From JANPCX01 sp046049865 (lineage in GTDB: Bacteria; Pseudomonadota; Gammaproteobacteria; Burkholderiales; Burkholderiaceae_C), in the NCBI GenBank assembly GCA_046049865.1, contig JBJOQO010000006.1, positions 1-64,000 of the forward strand: a DNA stretch of 64,000 nt. Reading direction: 5' to 3'. Each line of letters begins with the position of its first letter. Positions within the stretch are counted from its first letter, which is position 1. Below are positions 52,876 to 62,133 of this stretch, one piece after another. The notes beneath the pieces are model-generated. The model did not search any database. It was not told the DNA's origin and saw only the letters and a list, made by a program, of their open reading frames with translations. The position numbers and the translations under genes are program-made.

Positions 52876-53613
52876 ATGCCCTCTTCTTCACGCCGATCAA
52901 CCGCGCTTGCACCCGCTCTTGCCCCATTCGCCCGCGTCAAACTGCATTTGAAGAACGAACTCTCCCGGGGCCGCTGGCCCGTGGGCGAATTGATGCCGTC
53001 CGAGGCCGAATTGGTCGCTCAGTTCCAGGTCAGCCGCATGACGGTCAACCGCGCGCTGCGCGAGTTGCAGGCCGAGGGGCTGGTGGAACGCGTCCAGGGC
53101 GTGGGCACCTTCGCCGCGCCGCTGCATCGGGTGTCGTCCACGCTGACCATCCGCGATCTGCAGGAGGAAATCGCCGCACGCGGCCACCAACACCGTGCCG
53201 AAGTGCACCTGGCGCGGCAGGAAGCCGCCACCGAGGGCCTGGCGCAGCGACTGGGCTTGGCGGCGGGCGCGCCGGTGTTCCACACGCTCATCGTCCACCA
53301 CGAAAACGGTGTGCCGCTGCAGTGCGAAGACCGCTATGTGAACCCGGCCTGCGCGCCCGACTACCTGGCGGTGGACTTCACCCAGACCACGCCCACCCAC
53401 TACCTGTTGCAGGTGGCGCCGCTGTGGGAGGCGCAGTACTCCATCGAAGCGAGCAACCCCACACCACAGGAGGCGCGGCTGCTGGGCCTGAAGGCCCATG
53501 ACCCGTGCCTGGTCATCGTGCGTCGCACGGTCAGTCGCGGCATTCCCATCACACTGGCCCGCTTGGTGCACCCCGGCGCACGCTATCAACTTGAGGGGCA
53601 GTTCTCGCCATGA
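52876..53613 (+). CDS. hutC: GntR family histidine-utilisation repressor
   Basis: This 245-residue repressor has an N-terminal winged helix (L-M-P-S-E-A-E-L-V-A-Q-F-Q-V-S-R-M-T-V-N-R-A). A C-terminal UTRA effector domain follows, with C-E-D-R-Y-V-N-P and H-Y-L-L-Q-V-A-P-L. HutC-type proteins respond to urocanate and repress the hut genes in its absence. The gene heads the rightward hutC-D-I-G-F operon and overlaps hutD by 4 bp. Confidence 0.95.
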   Translation: MPSSSRRSTALAPALAPFARVKLHLKNELSRGRWPVGELMPSEAELVAQFQVSRMTVNRALRELQAEGLVERVQGVGTFAAPLHRVSSTLTIRDLQEEIAARGHQHRAEVHLARQEAATEGLAQRLGLAAGAPVFHTLIVHHENGVPLQCEDRYVNPACAPDYLAVDFTQTTPTHYLLQVAPLWEAQYSIEASNPTPQEARLLGLKAHDPCLVIVRRTVSRGIPITLARLVHPGARYQLEGQFSP

Positions 53614-54254
53614 GTTTCCAGTACATCACCGCCGCAGGCGTCCACCCCCAGGCCTGGCGCAACGGTGGGGGATTGACGCGCGAGCTGTTGCTGTGGCCCT
53701 CCGGCGCGTCTACCAACGACTGGCAGCTGCGCATCACACTGGCCGAGGTGGCACAGGACGGTCCGTTCTCTGCGTTCCCCGGTGTGCAGCGTCATTTCGT
53801 GGTGGTGGGCGGCTGTGGGCTGTCCCTGCGTTGGCCCGGCGAGGCGGCCTGGCAAACACTGTTGCCCGGCCACCCGCCCTTGTCATTTGATGGTGGGCAG
53901 CCGCCCGATTGCCGTTTGTTGCGCTGCGCGTCTGGCGAGGCCTCCGGCCACAGCACCGACCTCAATTTGATGACCCGTGGCCTGCAAGGCAGGATGGTCG
54001 CCATGCAAGCCGGTGTGGGCATGCATTTCGCCACCGCTCAGCGCGGTTTCTTCGCGGCCCAGTCGGGTCGTTGGTGGCGTGATGGCGCTGCGCACGACAG
54101 CCCCGCCCAACCCCAATCGGTCGACGCACACACGTTGATCTGGCAAAACGACGACCTCAACCCCCCCACACCCGACACATGGCATTTCGAGCCGCTGCAC
54201 AGCTCCGTTCCAGCCGAGCCGCTGGGTTGGTGGCTGAGCGCGACACCCGAGTGA
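53610..54254 (+). CDS. hutD: HutD family protein
   Basis: The 214-residue bicupin-like protein has the family start W-R-N-G-G-G-L-T-R-E-L, W-Q-L-R-I-T-L-A-E-V and G-P-F-S-A-F-P-G-V-Q-R. HutD is thought to buffer or sense pathway intermediates rather than catalyse a step. Its position, translationally coupled to hutC by a 4-bp overlap, is typical. Confidence 0.9.
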   Translation: MSFQYITAAGVHPQAWRNGGGLTRELLLWPSGASTNDWQLRITLAEVAQDGPFSAFPGVQRHFVVVGGCGLSLRWPGEAAWQTLLPGHPPLSFDGGQPPDCRLLRCASGEASGHSTDLNLMTRGLQGRMVAMQAGVGMHFATAQRGFFAAQSGRWWRDGAAHDSPAQPQSVDAHTLIWQNDDLNPPTPDTWHFEPLHSSVPAEPLGWWLSATPE

Positions 54255-54304
54255 GTTTGGACACAGTACAAACCCGCGACGAAAACCCAATCGAAAGACG
54301 CCCC

Positions 54305-55528
54305 ATGCCCCCACCCCTCAGCCTCTGGCGCCACGCCCAACTGGCCACCTTGCAGACGCACACGCCGTGGGGCTGGATACCCGACGGCGCGCTGCTCACG
54401 CAGGGCACGCAGTTGCGCTGGGTGGGGCCGCTCGCCGACTTGCCTGCAGAGCTGCGCGGGCAGATCGCACAGGAGCACGATCTGCACGGCGCCCTGGTCA
54501 CCCCCGGCCTGATCGACTGCCACACCCACCTCGTTTATGGTGGTGACCGCGCGGCCGAGTTCGAGTTGCGCCTGCAAGGCGCGAGTTACGAAGACATCGC
54601 CCGCGCCGGTGGCGGCATCCGTTCCACCGTGGCCGCCACGCGCGCTGCCAGCAGCGAAGACCTGCTCGCCAGTGCGGCGTTGCGCCTGCGAAACCTGATG
54701 GCCGAAGGCGTGACCACGGTGGAGATCAAATCCGGCTACGGGCTCAGCCTGGCGCACGAGGCGCGTTGCCTGCGCGTAGCGCGGCAACTCGCCCGCGACC
54801 ACGCCGTGTCGGTGCGCACCACCTGCCTGGCGGCCCATGCCGTGCCACCCGAGTTCGATGGCCGAAGCGACGACTATGTTGCGGCCGTCTGCGAATGGTT
54901 GACCGAACTGCATGGCCAAGGGTTGATTGACGCTGTGGACGTGTTCTGCGAACGCATTGGTTTCAGTCCCCCCCAGACGCGCCAGGTGTTCGAAGCCGCC
55001 ACACGGCTCGGGCTGCCCGTGAAATTGCATGCTGAACAACTGAGCGATCAGAGCGGCGCGGCGCTGGCCGCCGAGTTCAAAGCCCTGTCCTGCGACCACT
55101 TGGAACACCTCAGCGAGGCCGGCGTGCGTGCCATGGCCGCCGCAGGCACCGTGGCCGTGCTGCTGCCCGGAGCCTATTACTTTTTGCGCGACACCCAACA
55201 GCCGCCCATCAACCTGTTGCGCGAGCATGGGGTGCCGATGGCCCTGGCCACCGACCACAACCCGGGCTCGTCGCCCGGCCTGTCACTGCTGCTCATGCTG
55301 AACATGGCCTGCACGCTGTTCCGCCTCACCCCTGAAGAGGCGCTGCGCGGCGTGACCCAACATGCGGCCCGCGCCCTTGGTCTGACGGATCGCGGGCAAC
55401 TCATCGCAGGACAACGTGCCGACTTCGTGGTGTGGCAGGCCGAACACCCGCGTGAGCTGGCCTACTGGTTTGGCCGCAACCCCTGCCAGCGTGTCATCGT
55501 GGCGGGGCGCGAGCGAGCAGCCTCCTAA
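54305..55528 (+). CDS. hutI: Imidazolonepropionase
   Basis: HutI hydrolyses imidazolonepropionate to formiminoglutamate. The 407-residue amidohydrolase has zinc ligands in D-C-H-T-H-L-V-Y, E-I-K-S-G-Y-G-L, K-L-H-A-E-Q and A-L-A-T-D-H-N-P-G-S-S. ATG 54305 has GAAAGACG upstream and is the family start. It is the third gene of the hutC operon. Confidence 0.97.
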   Translation: MPPPLSLWRHAQLATLQTHTPWGWIPDGALLTQGTQLRWVGPLADLPAELRGQIAQEHDLHGALVTPGLIDCHTHLVYGGDRAAEFELRLQGASYEDIARAGGGIRSTVAATRAASSEDLLASAALRLRNLMAEGVTTVEIKSGYGLSLAHEARCLRVARQLARDHAVSVRTTCLAAHAVPPEFDGRSDDYVAAVCEWLTELHGQGLIDAVDVFCERIGFSPPQTRQVFEAATRLGLPVKLHAEQLSDQSGAALAAEFKALSCDHLEHLSEAGVRAMAAAGTVAVLLPGAYYFLRDTQQPPINLLREHGVPMALATDHNPGSSPGLSLLLMLNMACTLFRLTPEEALRGVTQHAARALGLTDRGQLIAGQRADFVVWQAEHPRELAYWFGRNPCQRVIVAGRERAAS

Positions 55529-55552
55529 CAAGAACGGACAACCTTGCAGAAC

Positions 55553-56371
55553 ATGGACTCCTTCCCACACCCCTCGTTCAAGCTGCACCTTGGGCAGCAA
55601 CCTTTGCTCATCAGCCTGCCCCATGTCGGCACCGAGATTCCGCTCGATCAGCAAAGCCGTTTCCGGCCCGAAGCGCTGCAGGTCGCAGACACCGACTGGC
55701 ACCTGGAAGCCCTGTATGCCTTCGCCCGCGAACTCGGTGCCAGCGTGCTGGTGCCACGCTACAGCCGCTACCTCATCGACTTGAACCGCCCGCCGGAAAA
55801 CCAGCCGATGTACCCAGGCGCGAACAACACCGAGCTGTGCCCCACGCGCGCTTTCAGTGGTGAGTCTCTTTACCGTGAGGGTCAACCGCCCGACGACGCC
55901 GAGGTGCAACGCCGCGTTACCCAATATTGGCAGCCCTATCACCAGGCCCTGTCCAGCGAACTGCAACGCCTGCACCAAACCCACGGCCACGCCATCTTGT
56001 TCGACGGCCACAGCATCAAGGGCGAGCTGCCGTGGTTGTTCGAGGGCAGCTTGCCCGACCTGAACCTGGGCACCGCGAGCGGCACCAGTTGCGCGGCCAG
56101 TCTGCGCGAACAACTTGCCCAGGTGCTGGCCGGCCAGACACGCTACAGCCAGGTGGTGGACGGCCGTTTCAAGGGCGGCTACATCACCCGCCACCATGGA
56201 CAACCGGCGCACGGCATCCACGCCGTGCAACTGGAGATGGCCTGGCGCTGCTACATGCGCGACGACGCCGGAGAAACATCCCTCTACCAGATCGACCCGC
56301 AGCGCCAGGCCGGGATCACTCCGGTGCTGCAGGAATTGCTGCAAACCCTGCTGCGCTGGAGCCCGCCATGA
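55553..56371 (+). CDS. hutG: N-formylglutamate deformylase
   Basis: HutG splits N-formylglutamate into glutamate and formate, the last step of the pathway. The 272-residue protein has L-P-H-V-G-T-E-I-P, Y-L-I-D-L-N-R-P-P and L-F-D-G-H-S-I-K. This is the N-formylglutamate amidohydrolase type rather than the arginase-like formiminoglutamase. An in-frame TTG at 55544 is an alternative start. It overlaps hutF by 4 bp. Confidence 0.95.
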   Translation: MDSFPHPSFKLHLGQQPLLISLPHVGTEIPLDQQSRFRPEALQVADTDWHLEALYAFARELGASVLVPRYSRYLIDLNRPPENQPMYPGANNTELCPTRAFSGESLYREGQPPDDAEVQRRVTQYWQPYHQALSSELQRLHQTHGHAILFDGHSIKGELPWLFEGSLPDLNLGTASGTSCAASLREQLAQVLAGQTRYSQVVDGRFKGGYITRHHGQPAHGIHAVQLEMAWRCYMRDDAGETSLYQIDPQRQAGITPVLQELLQTLLRWSPP

Positions 56372-57756
56372 ACGCCCTAGACGCCTCGTTGTGGGCCCCT
56401 CATGCCTGGGTGCAAGGCCAATGGCAAAACCAGGTGCTTCTGCACATTGATGCGCAAGGCCACTGGGGCGACGTGCAAGCCAACGTGGCCACGCCGCCGC
56501 CCGGCGCCACCGTATTGGCGGGCCCCGTGCTGCCTGGCCTGGTCAATGCCCACAGCCATGCTTTTCAAAGGGCGTTCGCGGGTTTGGCCGAACGACGCGA
56601 AACAGGCAGCGACACCTTCTGGTCATGGCGCGACCGCATGTATGGCGTGGCCCAGCGCATCTCCCCCGCGCAATTGCGCGCCGTGGCCACGCATCTCTAC
56701 CTCGAGCTGCTGCGCGGCGGCTACACCCAGGTGTGCGAGTTCCACTACCTGCAGCACGCGCCCGATGGCCGTCCCTATGAGGACCCGCACACCCTGGCCT
56801 GGGCCGTGGCCGACGCCGCAGCCGACATCGGCATGGGCCTGACCCTGCTGCCCGTGCTCTACGAGCGTGCCGGCTTCCAACAACCCCAGTTGCGTGACGA
56901 CCAGCGCCGCTTCGCCATGACCGCCACGCAGGTGTGGGCCGCCCACCAGGCCTTTGCGGCCAGTGGTCGACCTTTGCTCAACGCCGGCGTGGCCATCCAT
57001 TCGCTGCGTGCTGCAGCATCCGACTCGATTCACTCGCTGCGCCGGTTCGCTGAGCACATGCATGGTCCACTGCACATTCATGTGGCCGAACAACAAGCTG
57101 AAGTGGACGACTGCCTTCAGGCCACAGGCCAGCGTCCGCTGCAATGGCTGGCTAGTGAGGGCCTGTTGGATGCCCGCTGGCGGCTCGTGCACGCCACCCA
57201 CAGCACGCCTGACGAGATCGAAGCGGTAGCACGCAGCAGCGCCGGCGTGGTCATCTGCCCCAGCACCGAAGCCAACCTGGGCGACGGCCTGTGCGACCTG
57301 CCCGGCTGGCTGGCGGCGGGTGTGCCCATCAGCCTAGGCTCAGACAGCCACGTCACCCGCGATGCAGCTGAAGAACTGCGCTGGCTCGACTATGGTCAAC
57401 GCCTGCAGCACCGCCAGCGCAACATCGCCGCCGCGCCAGACCAAGGGCAACCTGCCACCGCCCATCGCCTGTGGCAACGCTGCCAGGACGGCGGCGCGCA
57501 AGCTGCAGGGTTCTCGCGCTGGGGCCTGCAAGCCGGCGCCCGCGCAGACGCCCTGGTGCTTGACACCACCGCCCCCGCCCTGCTCGGCATCCCCCTTGAA
57601 CGCCTGCTCGACGCCTGGGTCTTCTCCAGCCCCAGCACCCCCTGCCGCGACGTGATGGTGGCGGGGCGCTGGGTGGTGCGAGCGCATCACCATGCGATGC
57701 AGTCGCGCATTGCAGCGGAGTTTGCGCAGGTAATGGCTACCCTGTGGGGGCCTTGA
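56368..57756 (+). CDS. hutF: Formimidoylglutamate deiminase
   Basis: HutF converts formiminoglutamate to N-formylglutamate and ammonia. The 462-residue amidohydrolase has P-G-L-V-N-A-H-S-H-A-F-Q-R, L-H-I-H-V-A-E-Q, H-A-T-H-S-T-P-D-E and S-L-G-S-D-S-H-V-T. Together with HutG it shows that the organism uses the five-step route, releasing formate instead of formamide. It is the last gene of the hutC operon. Confidence 0.96.
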   Translation: MNALDASLWAPHAWVQGQWQNQVLLHIDAQGHWGDVQANVATPPPGATVLAGPVLPGLVNAHSHAFQRAFAGLAERRETGSDTFWSWRDRMYGVAQRISPAQLRAVATHLYLELLRGGYTQVCEFHYLQHAPDGRPYEDPHTLAWAVADAAADIGMGLTLLPVLYERAGFQQPQLRDDQRRFAMTATQVWAAHQAFAASGRPLLNAGVAIHSLRAAASDSIHSLRRFAEHMHGPLHIHVAEQQAEVDDCLQATGQRPLQWLASEGLLDARWRLVHATHSTPDEIEAVARSSAGVVICPSTEANLGDGLCDLPGWLAAGVPISLGSDSHVTRDAAEELRWLDYGQRLQHRQRNIAAAPDQGQPATAHRLWQRCQDGGAQAAGFSRWGLQAGARADALVLDTTAPALLGIPLERLLDAWVFSSPSTPCRDVMVAGRWVVRAHHHAMQSRIAAEFAQVMATLWGP

Positions 57757-57804
57757 ACCCACGAGCAACGCCATGGAATACCCGTTGCCGTAGACTTCCG
57801 GCCC

Positions 57805-59091
57805 ATGGAATCTCATGTTTTGTTGTGGTCGTTTGTGGTGGCGCTGGTGCTGTCCACCTTGCTGAAGTTGTGGTTGGTGTCGCGCCAGATTCGCCATGTC
57901 GCCACGCACCGTGACCGGGTGCCCTCGGCCTTTGCGGGCAGCGTGAGTTTGCAAGCCCATCAGCGGGCGGCTGACTACACCGTGGCCAAAGCCCGGTTCA
58001 GCCTCTTGTCGACGGCATTCGGCGTGACAGTGCTCGTGGGCTGGACCTTGCTCGGCGGCCTGGATGCCTTGAACACCTGGGTGTTTGATGCGGTGCAGCC
58101 GCGCTATGGCAGCATGGCGTATCAGTTGGCACTGCTGGTGGCTTTTCTTCTCATCGGCAGCTTGCTGGATTTGCCTTTTGAGCTGTACTCGACTTTTCGC
58201 ATCGAGCAGCAGTTTGGCTTCAACCGCGTGACCTGGAAGCTCTACCTCGCCGACATGCTCAAAGGCCTGGTCGTGGGCAGCGTGATTGGCCTGCCGCTGG
58301 CTTGGCTCATGTTGTGGATCATGGGAACCACTGGGCCGCAGTGGTGGCTGTGGGCCTGGGGCACCTGGGTGGGCTTCAATTTGCTGTTGATGGTGGCCTA
58401 CCCCACGCTGATTGCGCCCCTCTTCAACAAATTCGAGCCTCTTGCTGATGAAGGCATCAAATCGCGCGTGCAGGCCTTGATGCAGCGCTGCGGCTTTGCG
58501 AGCAAAGGCCTTTTTGTGATGGACGGCAGCAAGCGCTCCGCCCATGGCAATGCGTATTTCACTGGCCTGGGCGCGGCCAAACGGGTGGTGTTTTTTGACA
58601 CCCTCTTGAACAAACTCACACCGGGTGAGGTCGAGGCGGTGCTGGCGCACGAGCTGGGGCACTTTAAACACCAACATGTGAAGCAGCGTATGGTGATGAT
58701 GTTTGCGGTGAGCCTGGCGGGTTTTGCACTGCTGGGTTGGCTGTCCAACCAAACTTGGTTTTATACGGCGCTCGGCGTCACACCTCATTTGGGCGCGGCA
58801 CCCGATGCGCTGGCGCTGTTGCTCTTCATGCTGGTGGTGCCGGTGTACAGCAGTTTTGTTTCGCCGCTGATGGCCCAGTTGTCACGCAAACATGAATTCC
58901 AGGCCGATGCTTACGCCTGCGCCCAAAGCAGTGGAAGCGACCTGGCCAAGGCGCTGCTGAAGCTGCACGAAGACAATGCCTCGACGCTGACGCCCGACCC
59001 GGTGTATGTGCGTTTTTATTACTCCCATCCACCGGCCTCGGAACGTTTGGCGGCGCTGCAACTGCATCCCGCTGTGGCGGCAGCTGCGTAA
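57805..59091 (+). CDS. M48 family (Ste24/CAAX protease-like) integral membrane metallopeptidase
   Basis: This 428-residue protein combines an N-terminal multi-helix CAAX-protease domain with a zinc protease domain. The zinc site is L-A-H-E-L-G-H-F-K-H-Q-H, and the third ligand Glu is in H-E-F-Q-A-D-A-Y-A. Ste24-type enzymes act in the inner membrane. Bacterial substrates are poorly known. A TAGACT hexamer ends 8 nt before the ATG with no Shine-Dalgarno. It is followed by phhB and rsgA on the same strand. Confidence 0.92.
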   Translation: MESHVLLWSFVVALVLSTLLKLWLVSRQIRHVATHRDRVPSAFAGSVSLQAHQRAADYTVAKARFSLLSTAFGVTVLVGWTLLGGLDALNTWVFDAVQPRYGSMAYQLALLVAFLLIGSLLDLPFELYSTFRIEQQFGFNRVTWKLYLADMLKGLVVGSVIGLPLAWLMLWIMGTTGPQWWLWAWGTWVGFNLLLMVAYPTLIAPLFNKFEPLADEGIKSRVQALMQRCGFASKGLFVMDGSKRSAHGNAYFTGLGAAKRVVFFDTLLNKLTPGEVEAVLAHELGHFKHQHVKQRMVMMFAVSLAGFALLGWLSNQTWFYTALGVTPHLGAAPDALALLLFMLVVPVYSSFVSPLMAQLSRKHEFQADAYACAQSSGSDLAKALLKLHEDNASTLTPDPVYVRFYYSHPPASERLAALQLHPAVAAAA

Positions 59092-59115
59092 AAACCAAGG
59101 CTAGAGGAATTACCC

Positions 59116-59448
59116 ATGAACGAACTGCTGAATCAACGCTGCCTGCCGCTAGAAGGGCAGCCGCCCATGCCCGCCGCTCAAATCGAGCAGCACCTGTCCC
59201 AGGTGAAGGGCTGGGCCCACACCGACGGTGCGCTGGAGAAAACCTTCAGCTTCAAAAACTACTACGAAACCATGGCCTTCGTGAACGCGCTGGCTTACAT
59301 CTGCCACGCAGAAGACCACCACCCTGAGCTGCGCGTTTTTTTCAACCGCTGCGTGGTGCGTTTTGACACCCATTCGGTGGGCGGTATCTCCATCAACGAC
59401 TTCATTTGCGCCGCCAAAGCCAACGCTTTGATGGCTGAGGCTGCGTGA
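59116..59448 (+). CDS. phhB: Pterin-4a-carbinolamine dehydratase
   Basis: This 110-residue protein recycles 4a-hydroxytetrahydrobiopterin for aromatic amino acid hydroxylases. Family features are F-S-F-K-N-Y-Y-E-T-M-A-F and the active-site pair A-E-D-H-H-P-E-L. GAGGAATT lies before the ATG. No phenylalanine hydroxylase gene is in the window. Its stop overlaps the rsgA GTG start by 4 bp. Confidence 0.94.
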   Translation: MNELLNQRCLPLEGQPPMPAAQIEQHLSQVKGWAHTDGALEKTFSFKNYYETMAFVNALAYICHAEDHHPELRVFFNRCVVRFDTHSVGGISINDFICAAKANALMAEAA

Positions 59449-60347
59449 GTTTGATTGAAGGTTTGGTGGTGGCCGGCTACGGCCGCCACTACAGCGTAGA
59501 AACCGATGATGGGGAGCGCCTGACCTGCCACCCACGTGGGAAAAAAAGCGACTGCGTGGTGGGGGATCGCGTGCATTTCAAACCCACCACCGATTCCGGC
59601 GAGGAAGGTGTGATCGAGCAGGTGCTTGATCGGCGCAATTTGCTCTTTCGCCAGGACGAATGGAAGACCAAAGCCTTCGCCGCCAACCTCGACCAGATTT
59701 TGGTGATGGTGGCCAGTGAACCCGTTTTCAGCGAAAGCCAACTGGCGCGCGCTTTGATCGCTGCAGGCAGCGCGCACATCGAGGCGCGCATCGTGCTGAA
59801 CAAAGCCGATCTGCCGACGATAGAAGCTGCGCGAGCCCGCCTGCAGCCCTATGCCGACATGGGCTACGAGGTGGTGGAGCTGGCGCTCAAAGCCCAACCC
59901 GAGGCGGCACGTGCAAGTTTGAATTCCTTGCTCGCGGGACGGGCCAGTTTGGTGTTGGGCCCCAGTGGCACGGGAAAAAGCACCTTGATCAACTTGATTG
60001 CACCCCATGCCCGTGCGGCGGTGGGTGAAATTTCGCAAGCCTTGAACTCCGGACGCCACACGACAACACACACACAGTGGCACTGGGTGGATCGGCAGGC
60101 GGGCACGGCCTTGCTCGATTCACCCGGTTTTCAAGAATTCGGCCTCAAACAAATCGACGCCGCGAAATTGGCCGATTGGATGCCGGACTTACGCCAGCAC
60201 AGCGAGGGCTGCAAGTTCTACAACTGCAGCCACCAACATGAACCCGGCTGCCAGGTGCGCTCGGCGGTGGAGGCCGGAACAATCAATACCTCGCGCTACC
60301 GCATTTATGGCGAAATTCTGCGCGAGTTGACGCAAACACGCTGGTAG
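59445..60347 (+). CDS. rsgA: Ribosome small subunit-dependent GTPase A
   Basis: RsgA is a circularly permuted GTPase that assists late 30S subunit maturation. The 300-residue protein has an N-terminal OB fold (G-L-V-V-A-G-Y-G-R-H-Y). The permuted G motifs come in the order V-L-N-K-A-D, then G-P-S-G-T-G-K-S, then D-S-P-G-F-Q-E-F. A C-terminal zinc cluster contains C-K-F-Y-N-C-S-H and P-G-C-Q-V. The start is GTG 59445. Confidence 0.96.
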   Translation: MSLIEGLVVAGYGRHYSVETDDGERLTCHPRGKKSDCVVGDRVHFKPTTDSGEEGVIEQVLDRRNLLFRQDEWKTKAFAANLDQILVMVASEPVFSESQLARALIAAGSAHIEARIVLNKADLPTIEAARARLQPYADMGYEVVELALKAQPEAARASLNSLLAGRASLVLGPSGTGKSTLINLIAPHARAAVGEISQALNSGRHTTTHTQWHWVDRQAGTALLDSPGFQEFGLKQIDAAKLADWMPDLRQHSEGCKFYNCSHQHEPGCQVRSAVEAGTINTSRYRIYGEILRELTQTRW

Positions 60348-60359
60348 CGGTAGCGGCTT

Positions 60360-61349
60360 TCAGGGTGCCAAGTTGGCCAAGGACAACAAGGCTTGCAGCA
60401 ACATCCACAGCACCACCGAGCGCCACACCAATCCCACCACGCTGCGCAAATGCCCAAGGACGGGCGGTTGGCCGGGGGTTGAGCCCTCGGCACCGCTCAG
60501 ATCAGCGACTTCCCCGCTGTCAAATGTTTTCGATCGATCGGGCGTCACGCCGGGTGCCGCATGCCCGCCCAACTGCACACCGACGGCACCAGCGGCGGCG
60601 GCCAAGATGATGCCTTCGTTCGGATGCCGCCACAGACTGGCATCGCGGCGCCAGCAGTTCACCGACTCTTCAAAATTGCCTACGACAGCAAAACCGAAGG
60701 CCGTCAGGCGTGAGGGAAGGTGGTCGATGGCGTTAAAAAGGCGTTGCGACAAAGCCATCAACTGTTCGTTGGAGGCCGCGCCCATGGTTCTGTTTTTATA
60801 GGCCCAGTAGCGGCTCGCAAACTCAGCCAAGCGGTAGAACACCGCACCGGCCGGCCCCAAACCAATCGCGGAAAAAACGACGAAACAAAAGAACACCCCA
60901 AACACATGGCGGTGCGCAGCGAGCAGGGAATGTTCAATCACATGACGCAGCAATTCGGTGCGTGGCAATTCGCTGGCGTCCAGGTGACGCCAGTGCGACA
61001 ACAGCTCGCGTGCGGTGCGTTCATCTCCACGTTCCAGCGCATCGCGGATGTCGGTGAAGTAGTGGCTGAATTGCCGAAAGCCCAAGGTGACATAAAGCAC
61101 CGCCACATTCCACAGCAACGCCAGAATCAAGCTGAAATGAGCCAGGCCCCAAAAAACGGCAGTTGTGAGCAAGGCAGGCACGATGGTGGTGATGAGCCAC
61201 ACCACCCATGCGTGATGGTCTCGTCCCGCGTCAAAATTCCGGCCTGTCCAGCGCATCCAGGCGGTCAGGGCTTCGTGAACCACATTGCGGCGGGGCAGTG
61301 GTTTGAGTTGCTCAATCAGGAGAGCCAGCAGTACGGCGAAGAAACTCAT
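60360..61349 (-). CDS. CobD/CbiB family membrane protein
   Basis: The 329-residue protein has about five transmembrane helices. The N-terminus (S-F-F-A-V-L-L-A-L-L-I-E-Q) and the segments H-V-I-E-H-S-L-L-A-A-H and F-G-V-F-F-C-F are like those of the cobalamin-biosynthesis CobD/CbiB family. Cobalamin genes are absent, and this gene occurs at the same site in relatives, so a B12 role is doubtful. A TATCAT hexamer ends 8 nt before the ATG. Confidence 0.8.
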   Translation of the reverse strand: MSFFAVLLALLIEQLKPLPRRNVVHEALTAWMRWTGRNFDAGRDHHAWVVWLITTIVPALLTTAVFWGLAHFSLILALLWNVAVLYVTLGFRQFSHYFTDIRDALERGDERTARELLSHWRHLDASELPRTELLRHVIEHSLLAAHRHVFGVFFCFVVFSAIGLGPAGAVFYRLAEFASRYWAYKNRTMGAASNEQLMALSQRLFNAIDHLPSRLTAFGFAVVGNFEESVNCWRRDASLWRHPNEGIILAAAAGAVGVQLGGHAAPGVTPDRSKTFDSGEVADLSGAEGSTPGQPPVLGHLRSVVGLVWRSVVLWMLLQALLSLANLAP

Positions 61350-61392
61350 GCGCGGTGATGATAGCCGCGACAGGTAGGCGGTCGATGCGATT

Positions 61393-62070
61393 TCACGACA
61401 TCAAAAAACGATAGAGGTTGCGCAACATGGCCGCCGTCGCGCCCCAAATGAAGTACGGCGGTGCGTTGGCGTCATTGCTCGTCCAGGGCATGGACAAAAA
61501 CTCGCGTCGCACACCCGCGACGTCGATCGCATGGTGGCGGTGGTGGGCGGGATTCATTAAAAAAGCCAAGGGCACTTCAAACATCTCAGCCACTTCAAAC
61601 GGGTCGGCTTGCAAGGTCATGGATGCATCAACCAGGGCGACCACCGGCGTCACGACAAAACCAGTCACCGTGGTGTAGGTCGGCATTTGCCCAATCACCT
61701 GCACATGTTCGGGCAAGAGCCCGATTTCTTCGCGTGCCTCACGCAAGGCCGTGGCCACCGCATCAAAGTCCTCGGGTTCGGCTCGCCCACCGGGAAAGCT
61801 GATTTGTCCCGCGTGGTCGGTGAGATGGTCGGTGCGCCGTGTGAGCAGCACGGTGAGCTCGGCGCGCTGTACCAAAGGCACCAATACGGAGGCGAAAGCT
61901 GGTGGCCGGTTGCCGATGCGGCCGTCGGTGCGTATCTCGGGTTGCCAGTCGGGGGGACTGCGGAATCGCTGTGCCAAGGCCTGGGGATGCAGGTGCTCAG
62001 ACGCAACCGCAGGCAAATGGCCGTCCACGCGCAAGGCGGGAAGTAAGTGGGGGTTGAAGCTCAGTGCCAT
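61393..62070 (-). CDS. NUDIX hydrolase, coenzyme A pyrophosphatase type
   Basis: The 225-residue protein has the Nudix box G-G-R-A-E-P-E-D, ending R-E-A-R-E-E-I-G-L. The CoA-specific upstream segment L-T-R-R-T-D-H-L-T-D-H-A-G-Q-I-S-F-P matches the NudL-like family. It would hydrolyse CoA or its derivatives to 3',5'-ADP and phosphopantetheine. The start lies just beyond the rplS operon terminator, on the same strand. Confidence 0.92.
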   Translation of the reverse strand: MALSFNPHLLPALRVDGHLPAVASEHLHPQALAQRFRSPPDWQPEIRTDGRIGNRPPAFASVLVPLVQRAELTVLLTRRTDHLTDHAGQISFPGGRAEPEDFDAVATALREAREEIGLLPEHVQVIGQMPTYTTVTGFVVTPVVALVDASMTLQADPFEVAEMFEVPLAFLMNPAHHRHHAIDVAGVRREFLSMPWTSNDANAPPYFIWGATAAMLRNLYRFLMS

Positions 62071-62085
62071 AACGGTATTGGACGT

Positions 62086-62108
62086 GAAAAAGCCGCCCGG
62101 AGGCGGCT
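62086..62108 (-). terminator. Terminator of the rimM-trmD-rplS operon
   Basis: Stem AGCCGCC / GGCGGCT with a 4-nt loop. On the minus strand it is followed by a run of five T's, 25 bp downstream of the rplS stop. Confidence 0.85.
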
Positions 62109-62133
62109 AGTTTCTTGCGTTGGAGATGAAGGC

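Noticed and set aside
57340..58788. 482-codon open frame opposite hutF and the Ste24 protease
   Set aside because: It spans two certain genes on the opposite strand and shows only His/Gln-rich shadow composition.
60360..61349. Cobalamin biosynthesis role for the CobD/CbiB-like protein
   Set aside because: No other cobalamin gene is present, and the gene belongs to the conserved rsgA-rplS neighbourhood, so only the family name was kept.
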